Part shown: piece after piece, positions 16,265 through 24,693 of the stretch
Layout of the letters: each line of letters opens with the position of its first letter
Numbering within the stretch: the stretch's first letter is position 1
Source: Campylobacteraceae bacterium
GTDB lineage: Bacteria > Campylobacterota > Campylobacteria > Campylobacterales > Campylobacteraceae
Length of the DNA stretch: 26,261 bases
NCBI GenBank assembly: GCA_031259875.1
Contig: JAIRKW010000047.1
Location: forward strand, 1-26,261
Direction: 5' to 3'
Translations under genes and position numbers: made by a program
The notes under the pieces: model-generated
Told to the model about the DNA's origin: nothing
The model's database searches: none
Seen by the model: the letters and a program-made list of their open reading frames with translations, nothing else

Positions 16265-16270
16265 ATTATA
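16265..16270 (-). promoter_or_regulatory. Predicted -10 box for the small-peptide/esterase/MFS operon
   Basis: TATAAT on the minus strand, 26 bases upstream of the small-peptide GTG. It lies 22 bases from the divergent mqnC -10 box, so the two polymerase sites overlap. Confidence 0.55.
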
Positions 16271-16292
16271 CCGTTTTTAAAACCAAATAGAG

Positions 16293-16298
16293 TATAAT
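16293..16298 (+). promoter_or_regulatory. Predicted -10 box for mqnC-M16-recG
   Basis: TATAAT 26 bases before the mqnC ATG, and GGACAGGA precedes the ATG. No good -35 box is seen. The site overlaps the divergent promoter footprint. Confidence 0.5.
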
Positions 16299-16324
16299 CA
16301 CACTTTTATATAGACGGACAGGAT

Positions 16325-17371
16325 ATGAAAAGAGTAGATAAAAAAGAGGCGTTGGAACTGTTGAAACTTCCGCTTAGCGAGCTTGGAAGGCTGGCATTTG
16401 AGAGGAAGCGCGAGCTGCATCCGGATAAAATTACCACGTTTGTTGTGGATAGAAATATTAATTATACAAATGTTTGTTGGGTGGATTGTAAATTTTGTGC
16501 CTTTTACCGCCACAAAAAAGATGAGAGCGCGTATATTTTGAGCTTTGAAGAGATAGGCAGGAAAATTGAAGAGCTTATAGATATAGGCGGCACTCAAGTA
16601 CTGTTTCAAGGCGGCGTGCATCCTAATTTAAAGATAGAGTGGTATGAGGAGTTGGTTGAGTGGATATCTAAGCATTACCCAACTATAACTATTCACGGTT
16701 TTTCAGCTATAGAGATTGATTATATAGCCAAAATTTCAAAAATAAGCACAAAAGAGGTTTTGGAGCGTTTGCAAAGTAAAGGATTGTATTCGATTCCGGG
16801 CGCAGGTGCTGAGATTTTAAGCGATAGCGTCAGGGATATTATCGCACCCAAAAAGCTTGATGCGGACAAATGGATAGAGGTACACGAAAACGCGCATAAT
16901 ATCGGTATGAAATCTACTGCTACAATGATGTTTGGTACAGTTGAAAAAGACGATGATATCATAGAACATTGGGAGCGCATAAGAAGTTTACAGGATAGAA
17001 CTGGCGGATTCAGAGCATTTATTTTATGGAGTTTTCAAAACCAAAATACCGCGCTGAAAGCTGAATTTCCCGATATTAAAAAGCAATCTTCGAACAGATA
17101 TTTGAAGCTGTTGGCTCTCTCGCGGTTGTTTTTGGATAATTTTAAAAATATTCAAAGCTCGTGGGTAACGCAGGGAAGTCATATAGGGCAGTTGGCGCTG
17201 ATGTTTGGAGCAAATGATTTGGGCAGTACTATGATGGAAGAGAATGTTGTAGCGGCGGCGGGTATGGCGCATCGTATGAGTCAGGATGAAATGATACGGC
17301 TTATACGGGATATTGGCGAAATTCCAGCCAAAAGAGATACAGCATATAATATTTTGGAATTTTACAAATGA
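16325..17371 (+). CDS. mqnC: Cyclic dehypoxanthinyl futalosine synthase (MqnC), radical SAM
   Basis: Radical SAM enzyme of the futalosine route to menaquinone, cyclising dehypoxanthine futalosine. The cluster-binding motif CWVDCKFC (C51, C55, C58) lies in the family context RNINYTNVC. Further signatures are GGTQVLFQGGVHPNL (about 88-102), IHGFSAIEI, SIPGAGAEI, and KSTATMMFGTVE followed by ILWSFQNQNT. Length 348 aa is typical. It is the first gene of mqnC-M16-recG, overlapping the next open frame by four bases. It indicates that this organism makes menaquinone by the alternative pathway, as Campylobacterota do. Confidence 0.95.
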   Translation: MKRVDKKEALELLKLPLSELGRLAFERKRELHPDKITTFVVDRNINYTNVCWVDCKFCAFYRHKKDESAYILSFEEIGRKIEELIDIGGTQVLFQGGVHPNLKIEWYEELVEWISKHYPTITIHGFSAIEIDYIAKISKISTKEVLERLQSKGLYSIPGAGAEILSDSVRDIIAPKKLDADKWIEVHENAHNIGMKSTATMMFGTVEKDDDIIEHWERIRSLQDRTGGFRAFILWSFQNQNTALKAEFPDIKKQSSNRYLKLLALSRLFLDNFKNIQSSWVTQGSHIGQLALMFGANDLGSTMMEENVVAAAGMAHRMSQDEMIRLIRDIGEIPAKRDTAYNILEFYK

Positions 17372-17415
17372 TAAAAAAAGTTTTTTTAGCGGTTTTATTG
17401 ATGCAAGGAGTTTTA

Positions 17416-18666
17416 ATGAGTAAAGATGTGATAAATATTGAGGTAAACGGCGTTAATGTACCTGTGATATTTGAAGAGGATAAAAGCCTTCCGATAGTAT
17501 CTATGCAGCTTGTATTTTTGAGTGCAGGCAGTATAGAGGATAACGGTATGGACGGACTTGCGCGCTTTAGTGCGGCTATGCTGAATGAGGGCACTGCTAA
17601 GATAAAAGCGGCTGATTTTGCCAAAGAGCTGGAGAATAGAGCCATAAATTTTGACGTAAACGCAGGCAGAGAAACTATCGTATTTGAGTTGTCGTCCCTG
17701 AAAGAAGAGTTTACTTTTGGGGCAAATATGACAAAATCAGTGCTTGCAAAACCAAACTTTTCAAAAGAGGCATACAAAAAGGTTAACATGCAAACGCTTG
17801 GAGAGATTTTAAGCAAAGAGAGCGATTTTGACTATACGGCTTCGCTTCGCTTAAGAGAACTGATGTATGAAAAAACACCGCTTGGAAGCGCAACTTTGGG
17901 TACAAAAGAGAGTTTGAAAAAGATAAGCCAAACGTCTATCGAAAAGTTTGTCAAAAATCACCTTGATTTGTCAAATCTCATTGTTGTTATCGGTGGAGAT
18001 ATAAGTGCAGATGAAGTCAAAACGCTTGTAAAAAATACTCTTTTGCCGCTTCCCAAAGGGGTAAAAAGAGAGCTCGGTTTTTATAATGTTGCCGATACAA
18101 AAGCGTACGATGTGCAGATTAAAAAAAGTGAACAAGCATATATTTATTTTGGTGCGCCGTTTTATATGAAGCTTGGCGATAAAGATGCACACAAAGCTAA
18201 AGTCGCTTCGTTTATATTGGGCGAGAGTGGTTTTGGAAGCCGTTTGATGGAAGAGATAAGAGTTAAAAAAGGACTTGCTTATTCGGCGTATTCGAGATTT
18301 GGTTTTGATAAAACATCAAGCTCGTTTACGGGATATTTGCAGACAAAAACACAGACTCTAAATGAAGCGCGCGAACTTGTGAAAAAGATTATAAAAGAGT
18401 TTACCGATAAGGGTGCAACAAAAGAGGAGTTGGAGCAGGCGAAGAGATTTTTATTAGGTTCAGAGCCTTTGAGAGTTGAAACGCTTTCTCAGAGATTGTC
18501 GCGTTCGTTTTTCGAGTACTATTCCGGACTTGGACTTGGGTTTTCAAAGGAGCAGCTAAAAAAGATAGAGGAGCTTAATATAGAGGAATTGAATGAGTTT
18601 ATCAGTAATCATCAGGAGATAAACGAACTCATATTCTCAATCGTTACCAATGACTCCGCAGCATAG
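17416..18666 (+). CDS. M16 (insulinase-like) peptidase family protein lacking the HxxEH zinc motif
   Basis: The protein has the two-lobe M16 architecture: an N-terminal lobe (INIEVNGVNVPVIFEED, IVSMQLVFLSAGSIEDNG) and a second lobe with SEQAYIYFGAPF and ESGFGSRLMEEIRVKKGLAY. Where active members have H-F-L-E-H after GLA, this one reads GLARFSAAMLNEGT, so the zinc ligands are missing and it is probably not a protease by itself. I chose the ATG at 17416 because AAGGAG (17405-17410) lies five bases upstream. The in-frame ATG at 17368 overlaps the mqnC stop (ATGA) and would add a hydrophobic, signal-like stretch. That leaves cytoplasmic versus periplasmic location open. Similar proteins occur in other Campylobacterota, as far as I recall. 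Confidence 0.85.
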   Translation: MSKDVINIEVNGVNVPVIFEEDKSLPIVSMQLVFLSAGSIEDNGMDGLARFSAAMLNEGTAKIKAADFAKELENRAINFDVNAGRETIVFELSSLKEEFTFGANMTKSVLAKPNFSKEAYKKVNMQTLGEILSKESDFDYTASLRLRELMYEKTPLGSATLGTKESLKKISQTSIEKFVKNHLDLSNLIVVIGGDISADEVKTLVKNTLLPLPKGVKRELGFYNVADTKAYDVQIKKSEQAYIYFGAPFYMKLGDKDAHKAKVASFILGESGFGSRLMEEIRVKKGLAYSAYSRFGFDKTSSSFTGYLQTKTQTLNEARELVKKIIKEFTDKGATKEELEQAKRFLLGSEPLRVETLSQRLSRSFFEYYSGLGLGFSKEQLKKIEELNIEELNEFISNHQEINELIFSIVTNDSAA

Positions 18667-20428
18667 ACGATATTTTGAAAAACTTGGCATAAATTCCATA
18701 ATAGGGCTTTCACTTCTTGCGCCTGTAAGATATGATGATTTGACGCCATCGGTTTATCCGAAATTAGACGAATTAAATGTCGTTGAGATTAGTGTTAAAT
18801 CTTCTCAAAAAACACCTAAATTTTTCAAAGTAATCGCCATAGCGTGGGGTCTGGAAGCAGAATTAATCATCTTTAATCCTAAAAATTTTCACTATCTTGC
18901 GTTTAAAGCCGGAAATAAATTTTTTATACGCGCTTTGGTGCAAAGAAATTTTGGCAAATTACAGCTTGTGCAACCGAAAATCTTATCTCAAATAGGAGGT
19001 ATTTTTAGCGTCTATAAAACTGAACTTGCCTCAAAAACAATGTGTTCTCTTATTGACAAATATCTGAAGGAGGAGAGCCTGATTGAAGAGGGACTTCCAA
19101 GATGGGCATCTAAAAAGCTTATATCGCTGCACAAGCCAATCATCACTCAAAACTATGTCAAAAGCCTTAAAGAAGCGATGAATGCTCTGAAGTTTGCCGA
19201 AATATACCTTTTTTTAAAAACATTGAATTCTAAAAAACAGTATTTTAAAGCTTCAAGCGTACTTGTTTCAGACGAAAGAGAATTTATTAAAAGCCTGCCG
19301 TTTTCACTAACAAATGACCAAAAAAAGGCGATAGCAGATATAAAAAGCGACTTAGCAGGTCAAATTGCCGCAAAGCGCATTATTATGGGCGATGTCGGCA
19401 GTGGTAAAACGGTTGTAATGTTTGCTGCTGTGATGATGGCATATCCTAAAAAAACTGTTTTAATGGTGCCGACAACTATTTTGGCCATGCAGATATATAA
19501 TGAAACTAAAAAGCTTTTGCCGCTGTTTGTAAGAGTGGTTTTAGCTCTGGGCGGAGAAAAAAATACGCAGCTTGACGAAGTGGATTTTATCATCGGAACA
19601 CATGCGCTTTTGTACCGCGAACTTCCCAAATGTGATCTTGTAATGATAGATGAACAGCACCGTTTCGGTACGGCGCAAAGAGATGCTATACATAAAATGG
19701 TAAGCGAAGGCAAAACTCATCCGCACTTTTTGCAGTTTAGCGCTACGCCGATTCCGCGTACTATGAGTCTTATACACTCATCCTTAGTGAATTACTCATT
19801 TATTAAAGAGACACCTTTTAGAAAAAATATAGATACTTACATTATAGATAAAAAGGGATTTGGACGTATGCTCTCGCATGTAGAAAATGAAATGAAAGAG
19901 GGCAGGCAAACCGTTATTATATATCCTCTTGTAGAAGAGAGTGAAATTTTGTCGTATCAATCTATAGACGAGGGGAGGTCGTTTTGGGAGAAGCGATATA
20001 GTGGTGTTTTTGTTACGCATGGCAAAGATAAAGACAAAGAGCGGATTTTAGATGAGTTTGCCAAAAACGGCAATATTTTGCTTGCAACTACAGTTGTCGA
20101 AGTAGGTATTTCATTGCCGAAATTATCTACTATTGTTATAGTAGGAGCGGAACGTTTAGGACTTGCCACACTGCATCAATTACGCGGCAGAGTGAGCCGT
20201 ACAGGGCTTAAAGGATACTGTTTTTTGTATACCAATCAGCCAAGCAGTACAAGACTTAATGAGTTTGCCAATACTGTAAGCGGATTTGATATAGCTGAAC
20301 TTGATTTAAAATACCGCCAAGGCGGTGACATATTGGGCGGAGTATTACAGCATGGAGCGCAGTTTAAATGGTTTTCGCTTAGTGAAGACGGCGATATTTT
20401 ACGCTCGGTTTTATCGCATATGGGTTGA
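18650..20428 (+). CDS. recG: ATP-dependent DNA helicase RecG
   Basis: Branch-migrating helicase that remodels stalled forks and Holliday junctions. An N-terminal wedge/OB region (about residues 1-200) precedes the helicase core: MGDVGSGKTVV (Walker A, about 247), IGTHALLY, MIDEQHRFG (DEQH box, about 332), QFSATPIPRTM, TTVVEVGIS and HQLRGRVSRTG (motif VI, where Ser replaces the usual Gly of RGRVGR). It ends with the RecG-like FDIAELDLKYRQGGDILGG. At 592 aa it is about 100 shorter than E. coli RecG, mostly at the N terminus, as in related bacteria. The ATG lies 17 bases inside the preceding gene with no clear ribosome-binding site, suggesting translational coupling. Confidence 0.94.
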   Translation: MTPQHRRYFEKLGINSIIGLSLLAPVRYDDLTPSVYPKLDELNVVEISVKSSQKTPKFFKVIAIAWGLEAELIIFNPKNFHYLAFKAGNKFFIRALVQRNFGKLQLVQPKILSQIGGIFSVYKTELASKTMCSLIDKYLKEESLIEEGLPRWASKKLISLHKPIITQNYVKSLKEAMNALKFAEIYLFLKTLNSKKQYFKASSVLVSDEREFIKSLPFSLTNDQKKAIADIKSDLAGQIAAKRIIMGDVGSGKTVVMFAAVMMAYPKKTVLMVPTTILAMQIYNETKKLLPLFVRVVLALGGEKNTQLDEVDFIIGTHALLYRELPKCDLVMIDEQHRFGTAQRDAIHKMVSEGKTHPHFLQFSATPIPRTMSLIHSSLVNYSFIKETPFRKNIDTYIIDKKGFGRMLSHVENEMKEGRQTVIIYPLVEESEILSYQSIDEGRSFWEKRYSGVFVTHGKDKDKERILDEFAKNGNILLATTVVEVGISLPKLSTIVIVGAERLGLATLHQLRGRVSRTGLKGYCFLYTNQPSSTRLNEFANTVSGFDIAELDLKYRQGGDILGGVLQHGAQFKWFSLSEDGDILRSVLSHMG

Positions 20429-20732
20429 TTTATAATTTTTGTATGCGAATACATTATAACTGTTTGCTTATATGAGTAATCTATCATATTTATTTGAGCG
20501 CTTATTTTTAATATTTTCATTGATGCTGGTTTGTTGTTATTCTTATAAAGCTCTGCCGTTTGATAAAATTCAACCAAATAATGTCAAGTTACTTATGAAA
20601 GTTTCATTATAAGTGTTTGCATTTAAAAGACAGCATTTGAAATGATGTGTCAATGTCTGTTAATTTGGCTTAATATTTTTACGAACAACAAACTATAAAA
20701 ATAAGATATAGTTTTAATTTAAAGAAAGTTCC
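20429..20732. other. 304-base gap between convergent recG and proC
   Basis: AT-rich DNA with no RNA gene or strong terminator that I can see. The only coding candidate is a 46-codon frame at 20472-20612, listed separately. A small 6-bp hairpin (20725-20730 with 20735-20740) overlaps the proC stop and could be a weak proC terminator. Confidence 0.5.
20472..20612 (+). CDS. Possible 46-residue peptide or gene remnant, hypothetical
   Basis: ATG to TAA frame encoding a hydrophobic N-terminal helix (LFLIFSLMLVCCYSYKAL, about residues 11-28) and a short polar tail. It could be a signal-anchored peptide or the front of a decayed gene. No ribosome-binding site precedes the ATG, and only a weak TATAAC lies nearby, so support is poor. 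I recognise no family. Confidence 0.22.
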   Translation: MSNLSYLFERLFLIFSLMLVCCYSYKALPFDKIQPNNVKLLMKVSL

Positions 20733-21470
20733 TTAACTTTTATATGTTTTTATAAACGCACTTCGTACTTTGTAATCCTCAAGCACTGCGTATCCTTTGG
20801 CTGTTACACCGTTTGGACTCATAACGGCGTCTTTGATAAGTGCTGGATGCTGATAGTTGTTTAATAGTTCGCTGAAACCTTCAAACAAGCCGCGTGCTAA
20901 AAATTCAGCATCCACTCTTTTTAGCCCCTCTTTAACGCCGCCGTCAATAAGGCTTTCTGCCACGAGTGCTAAAAATGCCGGTGCGCTGCCGGCAAGAATA
21001 GTGGCCGTATCAAGCTCTTTTTCACTTCCAAGCCAGAGTGTTTTGCCTATTGCACCGAAGATTATTGAAGCTTTCTCTTTTGCCTCTTTATCTCCCGTAA
21101 GCGTAGTCATTGATTTGTTAAAATTTGCCGCGATATTAGGCATTGCTCTTATGTAATAAACTGATTGTATATTGGTTTTTAACTGCTCTACTGTAGTGCC
21201 TGCAAGTACCGAAAAGAGTGTGGAAGCTTTGTTTTTAAGCTGCTTCGCAACTATTTCAAGTGCATATGGTTTAATACACAATATGACGTTTTTACCACTT
21301 ATATCGACCCCTTTTTCATAAGTATCAATTTTTATTTTGGGATAACGTTCTTTTAAATCCTGCAATTTTTTCTCATCGCGTCCAAAGACTTCTATCTCAA
21401 AACCTTGTTTTAAGAGCCCTGAAATCATTGCACTTGCCATTACGCCGTTACCGAATATAGTCAAAAGCAT
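20733..21470 (-). CDS. proC: Pyrroline-5-carboxylate reductase (ProC)
   Basis: NAD(P)H-dependent reduction of pyrroline-5-carboxylate to proline, the last step of proline synthesis. The N-terminal Rossmann motif is LLTIFGNGVMASAMISGL. After it come VFGRDEKKLQDL, ILCIKPYALEIVAKQL and YYIRAMPNIAANFNKSMTTL, the conserved (R)xMPN segment. The C-terminal helical domain has ILAGSAPAFLALVAESLIDG and a short MSPNGVTAKGYAVLED substrate motif. At 245 aa it is slightly short, which is usual in this phylum. AAAGGA lies 6 bases before the ATG, and the -10 is at 21500-21505. In C. jejuni fliW separates proC from the bamD homologue; here only regulatory DNA does. Confidence 0.94.
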   Translation of the reverse strand: MLLTIFGNGVMASAMISGLLKQGFEIEVFGRDEKKLQDLKERYPKIKIDTYEKGVDISGKNVILCIKPYALEIVAKQLKNKASTLFSVLAGTTVEQLKTNIQSVYYIRAMPNIAANFNKSMTTLTGDKEAKEKASIIFGAIGKTLWLGSEKELDTATILAGSAPAFLALVAESLIDGGVKEGLKRVDAEFLARGLFEGFSELLNNYQHPALIKDAVMSPNGVTAKGYAVLEDYKVRSAFIKTYKS

Positions 21471-21499
21471 TGTAATCCTTTCGGTGAAAAAATGGGATT

Positions 21500-21505
21500 A
21501 TTATA
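21500..21505 (-). promoter_or_regulatory. Predicted -10 box for proC
   Basis: TATAAT on the minus strand, 29 bases upstream of the proC ATG; about 17 bases further upstream is a TTTGTT element. Confidence 0.55.
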
Positions 21506-21592
21506 CCCTTTAAACTTGAAATAACAAATAACAGTGTAAAATATTAAGTTATAACTTTATTGTGGTAGGACTAAATATTAACAATAATTGCG

Positions 21593-21598
21593 TAAAAT
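21593..21598 (+). promoter_or_regulatory. Possible -10 box for bamD-lon
   Basis: TAAAAT preceded by TTGCG, 31 bases before the bamD ATG at 21630. No good -35 box is seen. Confidence 0.4.
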
Positions 21599-21629
21599 AC
21601 ACACTGATTTTAACAAGGGAATGGATTTA

Positions 21630-22271
21630 ATGATAAGAAGGCTCTCTGTTTTGATTGTGGCTTTTATACTATTTTCGGGGTGCGCTGTTAAAGATTCTGT
21701 ACTTGAGTATAATAAAAGTGCTGATTACTGGTATAGCGAAATAATAAAGGCTATTATTAACAACGATATGGATAAAGCGGATTCGCTCTATACGTCTTTA
21801 TCAAGTGAACATGTGGCTTCGCCGCTTTTAAGCGAAGCGCTCTTAATAATGGCTCAAGCTCATATGGATACAGAGAATTATGTAAAAGCAAACGAATATT
21901 TGGATGAGTACATAAAAAAATTCGGCAGCAGTATTAAAAACGAATATGTCAGATATCTTAAGATTAAAGCTAATTACGACTCTTTTTCGCGCCCCAATAG
22001 AAATCAGCAGCTTATATTAATGACGATAGCAGATATGAGGCGTTTTATTGAAGCATATCCTTATTCGCCTTATATTCCTATGGTGCAGACAATGCTTGTG
22101 CAAATGGAGCTTGGAGAAAACCTCATGAGCGAAAATGTCGCCTCTTTGTATGAAAAACTTAATAAAGAGGAAGCGGCGGAATTTTATAAGGAGAAGAGCG
22201 ATAAAGCTTACGACGGCGAAGGGGAAGTAATAAATCCTAAAATCCCTTGGTATCGCCGATGGTTTGAGTAA
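21630..22271 (+). CDS. bamD: Outer membrane protein assembly lipoprotein BamD (ComL-like)
   Basis: Predicted lipoprotein of the BAM complex, which inserts beta-barrel proteins into the outer membrane. The signal peptide ends in a lipobox, FILFSGCAV, with the lipidated Cys at residue 18. The rest is TPR-like helical repeats: YNKSADYWYSEIIKAIINND, AQAHMDTENYVKANEYLDEY and IADMRRFIEAYPYSPYIPM, the last typical of BamD. Length is 213 aa. I chose the ATG at 21630 because AAGGGA lies about 9 bases upstream; the ATG at 21621 touches that site. The gene ends inside the lon ribosome-binding site region, so the two are probably one operon. Confidence 0.88.
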   Translation: MIRRLSVLIVAFILFSGCAVKDSVLEYNKSADYWYSEIIKAIINNDMDKADSLYTSLSSEHVASPLLSEALLIMAQAHMDTENYVKANEYLDEYIKKFGSSIKNEYVRYLKIKANYDSFSRPNRNQQLILMTIADMRRFIEAYPYSPYIPMVQTMLVQMELGENLMSENVASLYEKLNKEEAAEFYKEKSDKAYDGEGEVINPKIPWYRRWFE

Positions 22272-22281
22272 AGGAGAGCGT

Positions 22282-24693
22282 TTGCAGCTTAGTAATTATA
22301 ATACATTTCCTACCGAGCTTCCAATTGTTGCGGAGGATGAGCTTTTTTTATACCCTTTTATGATAACACAGCTATTTTTGAGCGATAGTGATAATATTGC
22401 CGCTGTGAATGATGCGCTTGAAAAGAATACACTTTTGATTGTTGCACCGACAAAAATGGGAGAAGAGGGGACAAGAGATTTTGATGGTATATACGATATA
22501 GGTGTTATCGGTTCTATTATGCGTAAAATTGCGCTTCCTGATGGGCGTATAAAGATACTGTTTCAGGGTATGGCAAAAGGGCGCATTGTTAAGAATGCCC
22601 AAACGAAACCGCTTAAGGGTTTGATAGAGGTTTTGCATACACAAAAGCCTGACGTATTGAAAACGGATGCGCTTTTATCCGTATTAAGAGAGAAGATACA
22701 ATCTCTGTCGTCTGCAAGTTCAGTTATTTCGTCGGAACTTTTGAAGACTATAAACGAGAATAATGAAGCAGAACGCATTTGCGATGTGATTGCCAGCGCA
22801 ATGAGGCTTAAAAAAGACCAAGCTTATAAACTATTTGTTGAGACGAGTCTTGAAAAAAGAGTTTTAATGTTGGTGGATTATATCGATAACGATATAGAAT
22901 CCAGCCGTCTTCAAAAAGAGATAAAAAACAAAGTACATTCACGTATAGACAAAGTCAATAAAGAGTATTTTTTAAAAGAGCAGTTAAAGCAGATACAGCA
23001 AGAGCTTGGAGCGGATTCACAGCGCGAAGAGGAGATAGAAGCATTCCGTACGAAATTGGAAACGAAAAAGCCTTTTATGGAAGAGGATGCGTACAAAGAG
23101 ATAAAAAAACAGATAGACAGACTCTCCAAAATGCATCCTGACTCTGCTGATGCTAATATATTGCAAGGTTATTTGGATTGGGCTCTTGAGATACCGTTTG
23201 AAAATATTGCAGTGAAAAAACTTGATATAAATGATGTGCAAAAGCAGTTAGATGTTGACCATTATTCGCTGGAAAAGCCAAAAGAGCGTATTGTAGAGTA
23301 TTTTGCTGTAAAAGAGCTTTTAGATAGGCGCGGTATAAAAAATAAAGAGAGCAGAGGCGTTATACTTTGTTTTGCCGGACCTCCAGGAGTGGGTAAAACT
23401 TCGCTTGCCAATTCTATCTCTAAAGCATTGCAGAGAAATTTGATTCGTGTAGCACTTGGCGGCTTAGAAGATGTAAATGAACTTAGAGGACATAGGCGCA
23501 CATACATAGGAGCTATGCCAGGACGTATAGCGCAAGGTCTTATAGAAGCTGCACAAATGAATCCAGTTGTAGTTTTAGATGAGATAGATAAAGTAGCGCG
23601 AAGCTTTAGAGGTGATCCGACAGCTGTTTTGCTGGAGATATTAGACCCTGAGCAGAACAATAAATTCAGGGATTATTATCTTAATTTCAATATTGACTTA
23701 AGCAATGTCGTATTTATTGCAACTGCTAATGATGTATCATCTATTCCTGCACCGCTTAGAGATAGAATGGAGTTTATATTTTTGAACTCTTACACACCGC
23801 AGGAAAAGTTTGAGATAGCCAAAAAATATCTTATCCCTCAAGAGATGAAAAAGCACGGTTTAAAAAGTGGTGAAGTGAGTTTATCTGACAGCGCGGTGAA
23901 AGTTATCATAGAAAATTATACGAGAGAATCAGGCGTGAGAAATCTCCGCCGAAGAATTGCCGATATACTTAGAAAAAGTGCAAAGAAATTACTCATAGAA
24001 GAGAGTAAAATAACAATCAGCGCAAAAAATGTCAAAGATTATCTTGAAAAAAGCATTTTTGAGATAGAAAAAGCTGATGAAAAAGATTTTGTCGGGCAGG
24101 TAAACGGACTTGCATGGACGAGTGTCGGCGGCGATGTTTTGAAAGTGGAGGCAGTGCGAATCCAAGGTAAAGGAAATATGCAGCTTACCGGCTCTTTGGG
24201 AGATGTTATGAAAGAATCTGCCAAGATAGCTCAGAGCGTTGTCAAAGTGTTGATAGATGAAGGTAAATTAAAAATAAAAACTAAAGATATACCACTTAAT
24301 GAAAGTGAAAAAAACAGTGGTTTTTGGCCTGAGTCAAGTGAGGTATACAGGAGGTTTGATTTGCATTTGCATGTGCCGGAAGGTGCTGTGCCAAAAGATG
24401 GACCAAGTGCTGGTATAACAATGGCGACAGCCATTGCTTCTATCTTGTCAAACAAAAAAGTGCGAAGTGATACGGCTATGACTGGCGAATTAACGCTGAC
24501 AGGCAAAGTACTGCCCATAGGCGGATTGAAAGAGAAACTTATTGCGGCATTCAAAGCTAAAATCAAAACAGCGGTAATTCCTAAAAAAAATTATGAGAGA
24601 GATTTGGACGAACTGCCCGCAGAAGTAAAAGACAATATGCAAATCCTGCCCGTCTCGCGCATAGAAGAGGTGCTGAAAATAGCGCTTAAATAG
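22282..24693 (+). CDS. lon: ATP-dependent protease Lon
   Basis: Cytosolic AAA+ serine protease that removes misfolded and regulatory proteins. An N-terminal substrate domain (PIVAEDELFLYPFMITQLF) is followed by a coiled region (KEYFLKEQLKQIQQELGAD). The AAA+ module has Walker A FAGPPGVGKTS, Walker B VVVLDEIDKV and FIATANDVSSIPAPLRDRME. The protease domain has KDGPSAGITMA (catalytic Ser709) and IGGLKEKLIAA (catalytic Lys752), with the expected 43-residue spacing. I chose the TTG at 22282 because a perfect AAGGAG (22271-22276) sits five bases upstream. An in-frame TTG at 22264 would add six residues and overlap bamD. Length is about 803 aa. A stem-loop follows the stop. Confidence 0.95.
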   Translation: MQLSNYNTFPTELPIVAEDELFLYPFMITQLFLSDSDNIAAVNDALEKNTLLIVAPTKMGEEGTRDFDGIYDIGVIGSIMRKIALPDGRIKILFQGMAKGRIVKNAQTKPLKGLIEVLHTQKPDVLKTDALLSVLREKIQSLSSASSVISSELLKTINENNEAERICDVIASAMRLKKDQAYKLFVETSLEKRVLMLVDYIDNDIESSRLQKEIKNKVHSRIDKVNKEYFLKEQLKQIQQELGADSQREEEIEAFRTKLETKKPFMEEDAYKEIKKQIDRLSKMHPDSADANILQGYLDWALEIPFENIAVKKLDINDVQKQLDVDHYSLEKPKERIVEYFAVKELLDRRGIKNKESRGVILCFAGPPGVGKTSLANSISKALQRNLIRVALGGLEDVNELRGHRRTYIGAMPGRIAQGLIEAAQMNPVVVLDEIDKVARSFRGDPTAVLLEILDPEQNNKFRDYYLNFNIDLSNVVFIATANDVSSIPAPLRDRMEFIFLNSYTPQEKFEIAKKYLIPQEMKKHGLKSGEVSLSDSAVKVIIENYTRESGVRNLRRRIADILRKSAKKLLIEESKITISAKNVKDYLEKSIFEIEKADEKDFVGQVNGLAWTSVGGDVLKVEAVRIQGKGNMQLTGSLGDVMKESAKIAQSVVKVLIDEGKLKIKTKDIPLNESEKNSGFWPESSEVYRRFDLHLHVPEGAVPKDGPSAGITMATAIASILSNKKVRSDTAMTGELTLTGKVLPIGGLKEKLIAAFKAKIKTAVIPKKNYERDLDELPAEVKDNMQILPVSRIEEVLKIALK

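Noticed and set aside
20429..20732. Small RNA or tRNA in the recG-proC gap
   Set aside because: No T-loop-like segment, GC-rich stem or strong terminator is visible.
23262..23660. 132-codon minus-strand open frame inside lon
   Set aside because: It lies across the highly conserved AAA+ core and is explained by codon bias of the sense gene.
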